Part shown: in pieces, positions 59,161 to 64,000 of the stretch
Position numbering within the stretch: position 1 is the stretch's first letter
Layout of the letters: the number at the start of each line of letters is the position of its first letter
Origin: Aquabacterium sp.
Lineage (GTDB): Bacteria; Pseudomonadota; Gammaproteobacteria; Burkholderiales; Burkholderiaceae_C
Direction: 5' to 3'
Assembly (NCBI RefSeq): GCF_016195855.1
Contig: NZ_JACPYU010000013.1
Location: forward strand, 53,224 to 117,223
Length of the DNA stretch: 64,000 nucleotides
Program-made: the position numbers and the translations under genes
The notes under the pieces: model-generated
What the model was told of the DNA's origin: nothing
Database searches by the model: none
The model's input: the letters and a program-made list of their open reading frames with translations, nothing else

Positions 59161-61074
59161 ATGTCCTTGATTCGTCAGATCTGGTTGTTGTTGCTGGTGA
59201 CGCTGTTGATGGCGTTCTTCGGCAGCTTTGCCGTCTGGATGTTGTCGGCGCGCGGCTACCTGGAGACCCAGTTGCGGCTCAAGAACGCGGATAACGCGCA
59301 GTCGCTGGCGTTGAACCTGTCGCAGCAAAAGGGTGACATGCCCTCGATGGACCTGACCGTATCGGCCATGTTCGATACGGGCTTTTATCAGCGCATCACC
59401 TTGAAGGATGCGGGTGGCCGTGTGGTGGTCAACCATGAGGCTGACGCCAAGGTGCTGCGCGAGGCCGCACCGGCCTGGTTCGTGAACCTGGTGCCGGTCG
59501 AGTCGGTACAAGGTGTGGCACAGGTGTCGGACGGCTGGCGCGCGCTGGGTTCGGTCGAGGTGGTCAGCCATGCGGGTTTTGCGCATGCGCAGCTCTGGCA
59601 GGGCAGTGCCAAGACGGCGGGCTGGTTGTTCGTGCTGGGTGCGCTGTCCTGTGTGATTGCCGCCTTTGGTGTGCGCCGCATCCGCGAGCCACTGGACGCC
59701 ACGGTGGCCCAGGCACAGGCCCTGATGGAGCGCCGCTTCGTGACGGTGCAAGAGCCCAAGGTGCCTGAGCTGGCGCGCCTGAGTCAGGCCATGAACGCCG
59801 TGGTCGTGCGCTTGAAGTCGGTGTTCGAGGAGCAGTCCGGCCAGGTCGAGCAACTGCGTCAGCAGGCCCATTGCGATCCGCTGACGGGCTTGTCGCACCG
59901 CCGGCATTTCATGGCGCAACTGGGCGCGGCGATCAGCAGCGAAGAGGGCTCTGGTGCGGGTGTGCTGTATCTGATCCGCCTGGTGGATTTGTCGGGCATC
60001 AACCGGCTGCTGGGGCACCGTACGACGGATACCTTGCTGCAACATCTGGCGCGCGCACTCAAGGAAGTGTCGGCGGGCATTGATGGGGCGGCGCAAGGGC
60101 GGCTCAATGGGGGCGACTTTGCGGTCTGCCTGACCAGCGCCGATGCCTCCTTGCCGGAGCCCGAGTATTACGTGGATGCCTTGCGCCGCGCCTTTGCCGA
60201 GCAGGCCGTGTCGGCCTCGGTGGTGGTGGGGGCCGTGCACTGGAAGCGGGGCATGCCCTTGCAGCAGGTGCTGGCCTCGGCGGATTCGGCGCTGGCCAAG
60301 GCAGAAAGCCGTGGCGCGTTTGCCGTGGAACTGGCCGAGCAACCCGATGCCATGTTGACGGTGCTGGGACAGGATGAATGGCGTCGCCGCCTGACGGCCG
60401 CCTTGACGGAGCGCCGCATCAAGTTGATGCGTTACCCCGTGGTGGACAAGCAACTGATGCTGGTGCATTACGAGTGCCCCTTGCGCATGCAACTGGACCC
60501 TTCCGGCGAATTCGAGGCCGCGGCCAATTGGTTGCCGATGGCCTTGCGCTCCGGCCTGATCGCCCAGATCGACGAAGCGGCCGTGCTGTTGGCCCTGGAG
60601 GAAATCGGCCAGGATTACCAGGACCGTGGCGTGAACCTCTCGCCCGTGTCGCTGGCCGACAGTGGCTTCATCCCCAGGTTGTGCGCGCACCTGGCCGCTG
60701 CGCCCGAGGCGGCCAAGCACCTGTGGCTGGAGGTCCCAGAAACAGCCGCCGTGGACCGTTTCGATCTGGTGCGTGAGTTGTGCAGGCAGTTGCGCCCCTT
60801 GAACGCGAAGATTGGCCTGGAGCATGCCGGCGAAAAGCTGACCCGCATCGAGTTCCTGTTCGAGGCCGGGCTGGACTACATCAAGCTGGATGCCTCGGTG
60901 GTGCAGGGTGTGGCGCAGGACGCGGCCCGCTCGGCCTATGTGTCGGCCACGGTGAGCATGTTGCATGGCCTGGGCCTGCAGGTGTACGCCGAAGGTGTCA
61001 GCGAGTCGGCAGACATGGTGGCTTTGCGCCAGGTCGGGGTCGATGGTGTGACCGGGCCGGCTGTGAGGCTGTGA
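59161..61074 (+). CDS. lapD: LapD-type c-di-GMP receptor with degenerate GGDEF and EAL domains
   Basis: 637 residues. Transmembrane helix 1 (about 8-30), a periplasmic LapD/MoxY-type output domain (about 31-150), transmembrane helix 2 (about 152-172) and HAMP. The GGDEF domain reads RLNGGDFAV, so the active site is destroyed, and the EAL domain has YECPLRM where EAL-LR is expected. Both changes predict no synthesis or hydrolysis of c-di-GMP, as in Pseudomonas LapD, which binds the nucleotide and recruits LapG through its periplasmic domain. Located between lapG and the adhesin gene. A strong terminator follows. Confidence 0.9.
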   Translation: MSLIRQIWLLLLVTLLMAFFGSFAVWMLSARGYLETQLRLKNADNAQSLALNLSQQKGDMPSMDLTVSAMFDTGFYQRITLKDAGGRVVVNHEADAKVLREAAPAWFVNLVPVESVQGVAQVSDGWRALGSVEVVSHAGFAHAQLWQGSAKTAGWLFVLGALSCVIAAFGVRRIREPLDATVAQAQALMERRFVTVQEPKVPELARLSQAMNAVVVRLKSVFEEQSGQVEQLRQQAHCDPLTGLSHRRHFMAQLGAAISSEEGSGAGVLYLIRLVDLSGINRLLGHRTTDTLLQHLARALKEVSAGIDGAAQGRLNGGDFAVCLTSADASLPEPEYYVDALRRAFAEQAVSASVVVGAVHWKRGMPLQQVLASADSALAKAESRGAFAVELAEQPDAMLTVLGQDEWRRRLTAALTERRIKLMRYPVVDKQLMLVHYECPLRMQLDPSGEFEAAANWLPMALRSGLIAQIDEAAVLLALEEIGQDYQDRGVNLSPVSLADSGFIPRLCAHLAAAPEAAKHLWLEVPETAAVDRFDLVRELCRQLRPLNAKIGLEHAGEKLTRIEFLFEAGLDYIKLDASVVQGVAQDAARSAYVSATVSMLHGLGLQVYAEGVSESADMVALRQVGVDGVTGPAVRL

Positions 61075-61118
61075 GCGCGGCACCTGTCTGAGCGGGCTCA
61101 AGCCCATCTTGGCCATAA

Positions 61119-61148
61119 AAAAAGCAGCCCCGGTGAGGGCTGCTTTTT
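61119..61148. terminator. Bidirectional terminator between lapD and the adhesin gene
   Basis: A 12-bp stem (AAAAAGCAGCCC / GGGCTGCTTTTT) with a 6-base loop, flanked by an A run on the left and a T run on the right. It can terminate lapD on the plus strand and the adhesin gene on the minus strand. Confidence 0.9.
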
Positions 61149-61166
61149 GTTGGGTGCCTTGGCCGC

Positions 61167-64000
61167 TCAGCTGTGGTCTACCAGCAGCTTGCCGCGGTTC
61201 ATCAGTTCGCTGATGATCTGGTGGTCATTGGCACTTTGGTCCAGCCCCAGTGAGGAGCGCAGGTCCACATTGGCCAGCACGATGTGCTGCTGGTCGGCGC
61301 AGCCGGTGCTGTCGCTGTGCCCTGTGGCGTCTGCCTGGAAACTGCCGCTGGCGCTGACGTGGATGATGGTGCTGCCCGGCTGCGAGTGGGTGTCGAAGTC
61401 CAGGAAGTTCAGCAGCTTGTCCACGCTGGCGGTGCCCGATGTGCTGGTGCTGTGATCGGTCTGCAGCAGGTCGCGCAGGTCGAGCACGTCACCACCGGCC
61501 GTGCGGGCCGCGCAGTTGAAGTCGGTGATGGTGTCGATGTGGTTGTGCTCGCCCGAGGTCGGTCGGTCGGCCAGGGTCCAGGCGAACACGTCGGTGTCGC
61601 AGGTGCCATGGTGCTCGCCGCTGCCCGATACCGTGTGCTCGGTCAGTGTGGGCGCATTCACGTCGATCGCGACGATGCTGCTGGAGATCGTCTTGCTGTC
61701 GGTGGCGCCGGCTGCGTCCGTGGCCTTGATGGTCAGCTGCGGGAACAGATCGACCGACAGGCCCAGCACATGCGCGGGGTCATAGCTCAAGGTGGACAGC
61801 AGGTGGTTGACCTGCGCCACGTCGATGGTGTGGCCCGGGGTGTCGGACTCGATGACCAGATGGCGCGAGTCGTTGCCGCTGATGTGCAGGCCTTGGGTGA
61901 GGGCCGGGTCCAGCGCCAGGCTGAGCTTGCTGTGGTCGCCCAACAGCGTGCCCAGCGACAGGAACTGGCCCACGCTCACGTCCACGCGGATGAGGTTGTT
62001 GTCCACATCGGCCACGGCCACATGCTGAGTCTTGCTGAGGTCCAGCAAGGGGTTCACGGCCAGATCGACCAGGCCCAGGATGTTGTGGCCATCGTTGCCA
62101 GCGCTCACCACCGGGGCGTGGTTGGCCGCAGCTGTGGCCGCGGTGGTCAAGGTGATGGTGCCGCTGGCGTGGTCGCCGTCCTTGTCGACGATGGTGTAGC
62201 TGAAGGTCTCGTCGGTTCCGTCGTGGCCTTGCTTCATGGTGAAGTCGCCGGTGACGGTGTTGAGCTTGATCTCGGCGCCAGACTGCAGCGTGATCGTGAG
62301 GATCTTGGTGCTGGGGTCCAGCACGGAGCTCACTTGCTTGCTTGATGAGAAAGCCTCGATCTTTTGCAGGCCATCCGCACCGGCCAGCCCGGCCAGGCTG
62401 CCGGCCTTGAGCGTGGGCACGGTGTCAAGCAGGTACTTGCTGAGCTCGGCATTGGTCTTGAGCGTGGTGGCGCCTTGCTCTGTGCCGGTGATGCCGTTGT
62501 AGGCGATGGGCTCGATGTTGGCGATGTACTGCGCTGTCAGGGTGCCCGTGCCAATGGCGTAGGAGTCAATGTGGTTATCCCTGAGGAAGGTCTCCCAATT
62601 GGTTTCGTCCTTGCCGGTGTCGATGCCTTTGCCGGTGTTGGGGTTGCCATCGGTGATGAAGTAGGACACGTTGACGCCATCGCTGATCTTGCCGGTTGCG
62701 GCAAATGAGGCTTTGGCCGCGGCCAGCGCTGCGTCGTAGTTGGTGCCGCCGTTGGCGCTCAGTGCGTCGACGAAGGTCTTGGCCTGAGCGACCGTCATCC
62801 AGGCGGCGCGGCCCTGGCCGGCGTCGCTGAAGGTCACGATCTGGACCTTGACATCGCCCAGGTCGTCGTAGCGGTCGATCAGCGACTTGATGGCGGCCTT
62901 GATGCCGTTGACGGTCTTGTCGGCCAGCGTGTCCTTCATGCTGCCCGAGGTGTCGACGATCAGCATCAGGTTGGTGTTCTGCGTGCCGGTGCTGCTGTCG
63001 ACCTGCATGACCTGCGCGCCAGACAGCGGGCTGTCGTCTTCGATCAGCACATTGAGGGCGGCGGTGCTGGTGGTGTGGCCATCGCTGGCCTGCACCTGCA
63101 GGTTGACGCCGAGCGCATCTTCGGTGCTGGTGTTGGGGTGGTCCAGCGGGCCTTGCAGGGTGACCTTGTAGTGGCCCTGGTCGTCGATGGTGGCGGTGAG
63201 GATGGGCGTGCTGCCCGCCTTGCCGATCAGCGGGTCGGTGGCGGTGCCGCTGCCCGACCATGTGATGACCACGCCGCCCGATGTCAGGCCACTGGGGCCG
63301 GAGAGGGTGAGGCTGACCTTGTCGCCATCGGTATCGCTGACGGTGAACTGGCCACTGGCTTCCTTGGTGTTGACGGTGTCGGGCGAGCCCTGGTTGTCGG
63401 GGTTGCCGCCAGCCAGACCTTCTTCTGACAAGGCGGCCGGGCCGCTTTGGTTGCCGATGATGGGCGCGTCGTTGACCGGGTTGATACCGATGTCGATGGT
63501 GGCGGTGGTCGTACCGCCATGGCCATCAGAAACCGTCACGGTGAAGCTGTCGGCGCCGTTGTAGTCCTTGGCGGGTGTGTAAGTCCAGATGCCGTTTTCG
63601 TTGACGGTCACAGTGCCGTGCGTTGGGTCGGAGCCCTTGGCGTAGGTCAGGGTGTCGCCATCGGCATCGGTCGCCTTGACCTGCCCAGAGACAGGCTTGT
63701 CCTCATCCGTGGTCAGGCTGTAGTGGCCGGTGACCGGATCGAAGTTGCCGCTGTCGGGGTCGTCGATCTTGGGCGGATCATTGACCGGGTTGACGCCGAT
63801 GTCGATGGTGGCCGTGGTCGTGCCGCCGTGGCCGTCAGACACCGTCACCGTGAAGGTGTCGCTGCCGTTGTAGTCCTTGGCGGGCGTATAGGTCCAGGTG
63901 CCATCGTCATTGACGACCACCGTGCCATGCGCTGGGTCAGCGCCCTTGGCGTAGGTCAGCGCATCACCATCGGGGTCGGTCGCCTTGACCTGGCCGGAGA
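61167..64000 (-). CDS. Large type I secreted adhesin with VCBS/cadherin-like repeats and VWA domain (5' end outside window)
   Basis: The frame is open to base 64000, so at least 944 residues are visible and the start lies outside. From the left of the protein: repeats of 103 residues (GTWTYTPAKDYNG, FTVTVSDGHGGTTTATIDI, NPVNDAP), a transition region, then a von Willebrand A domain at about nt 62480-62985. That domain has an intact MIDAS (DTSGS, GGTN, TDGNPN). Further beta domains and a C-terminal type I secretion signal follow (about nt 61167-61640), with FAWTLADRP, DTITDF, GGDVLDLRDLL and IIHVSASG. No RTX nonapeptides are visible. Three Cys, all in the last 150 residues, are unusual for such adhesins. 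The gene adjoins lapD/lapG and is the obvious LapA-like substrate; the LapG cleavage site would lie upstream. Confidence 0.92.
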   Translation of the reverse strand, partial: SGQVKATDPDGDALTYAKGADPAHGTVVVNDDGTWTYTPAKDYNGSDTFTVTVSDGHGGTTTATIDIGVNPVNDPPKIDDPDSGNFDPVTGHYSLTTDEDKPVSGQVKATDADGDTLTYAKGSDPTHGTVTVNENGIWTYTPAKDYNGADSFTVTVSDGHGGTTTATIDIGINPVNDAPIIGNQSGPAALSEEGLAGGNPDNQGSPDTVNTKEASGQFTVSDTDGDKVSLTLSGPSGLTSGGVVITWSGSGTATDPLIGKAGSTPILTATIDDQGHYKVTLQGPLDHPNTSTEDALGVNLQVQASDGHTTSTAALNVLIEDDSPLSGAQVMQVDSSTGTQNTNLMLIVDTSGSMKDTLADKTVNGIKAAIKSLIDRYDDLGDVKVQIVTFSDAGQGRAAWMTVAQAKTFVDALSANGGTNYDAALAAAKASFAATGKISDGVNVSYFITDGNPNTGKGIDTGKDETNWETFLRDNHIDSYAIGTGTLTAQYIANIEPIAYNGITGTEQGATTLKTNAELSKYLLDTVPTLKAGSLAGLAGADGLQKIEAFSSSKQVSSVLDPSTKILTITLQSGAEIKLNTVTGDFTMKQGHDGTDETFSYTIVDKDGDHASGTITLTTAATAAANHAPVVSAGNDGHNILGLVDLAVNPLLDLSKTQHVAVADVDNNLIRVDVSVGQFLSLGTLLGDHSKLSLALDPALTQGLHISGNDSRHLVIESDTPGHTIDVAQVNHLLSTLSYDPAHVLGLSVDLFPQLTIKATDAAGATDSKTISSSIVAIDVNAPTLTEHTVSGSGEHHGTCDTDVFAWTLADRPTSGEHNHIDTITDFNCAARTAGGDVLDLRDLLQTDHSTSTSGTASVDKLLNFLDFDTHSQPGSTIIHVSASGSFQADATGHSDSTGCADQQHIVLANVDLRSSLGLDQSANDHQIISELMNRGKLLVDHS
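63471..64000 (-). repeat. 309-bp tandem repeats encoding VCBS/cadherin-like units
   Basis: The unit at 63471-63779 is followed by a nearly identical unit running past 64000 (63780-64000 visible). Matching points such as GGTCGCC at 63669 and 63978 are exactly 309 bp apart (103 residues). Differences are mostly synonymous or conservative, which points to recent duplication or gene conversion. More copies probably lie outside the window. Confidence 0.85.

Overview
The window is GC-rich DNA with dense, short-gapped coding on both strands and no insertion sequences, prophage or CRISPR. The gene content (pepA-holC, lptFG-cbiX-cysB, argA-yggX, PEP-CTERM proteins, the COG2307/COG2308/transglutaminase cluster, a Lap-type adhesin system) fits a betaproteobacterium of the order Burkholderiales, probably a free-living aquatic or soil member near Comamonadaceae/Sphaerotilaceae. 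That placement comes from gene families and synteny read by eye.

Region 1 (1-12945): a double set of transglutaminase-like proteins, circularly permuted ATP-grasp enzymes and alpha-E proteins, once as an ATP-grasp/alpha-E fusion and once as separate genes. A hybrid histidine kinase and a chemoreceptor with a sigma-28-like promoter sit inside the cluster. Family knowledge predicts a peptide-ligating or protein-modifying pathway of unknown product. Region 2 (13031-16754): an exported SGNH esterase and three PEP-CTERM exported proteins, two of which are paralogues sharing an unusual Cys-containing motif. Region 3 (16789-24226): yggX, argA, an amidase and hrpA. Region 4 (24251-28697): an AraC regulator divergent from a three-gene operon of two translationally coupled acyl-CoA dehydrogenases and an acetoacetate-decarboxylase-fold protein. 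Region 5 (28753-33740): tRNA-Pro, an orphan pseudopilin, an Asp-nucleophile alpha/beta hydrolase, a copper-response locus (cueR-copZ divergent from copA, each with its own MerR-type operator) and tRNA-Arg.

Region 6 (33847-45332): a conserved hypothetical, an enoyl-CoA hydratase, a FimV-like membrane protein, then lptF-lptG-cbiX-cysB divergent from pepA-holC-hypothetical, a branched-chain amino-acid-type binding protein and tRNA-Ser. Region 7 (45440-51131): an orphan protein resembling the C-terminus of FliD, a membrane histidine kinase, an exported CocE/NonD-type hydrolase and an AraC regulator. Region 8 (51317-55094): an OmpR/QseC-type two-component system, a Pal-like lipoprotein and a PstS. 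Matching CTTAAG-like direct repeats lie in front of both the two-component operon and the lipoprotein gene, and a Pho-box-like site precedes pstS.

Region 9 (55142-64000): two small genes flank an intergenic region with a probable plus-strand small RNA (four hairpins, an anti-Shine-Dalgarno loop, a strong terminator). Then comes a Lap-type biofilm system: a TolC-like outer-membrane protein with a fused NTF2-like tail, the periplasmic protease LapG, the c-di-GMP receptor LapD with degenerate GGDEF and EAL motifs, and the C-terminal part of a large VWA-containing type I secreted adhesin that runs off the window. By analogy with Pseudomonas, LapD holds LapG inactive when c-di-GMP is high, and LapG releases the adhesin when c-di-GMP falls. 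The ABC transporter and membrane-fusion subunits are not in the window.
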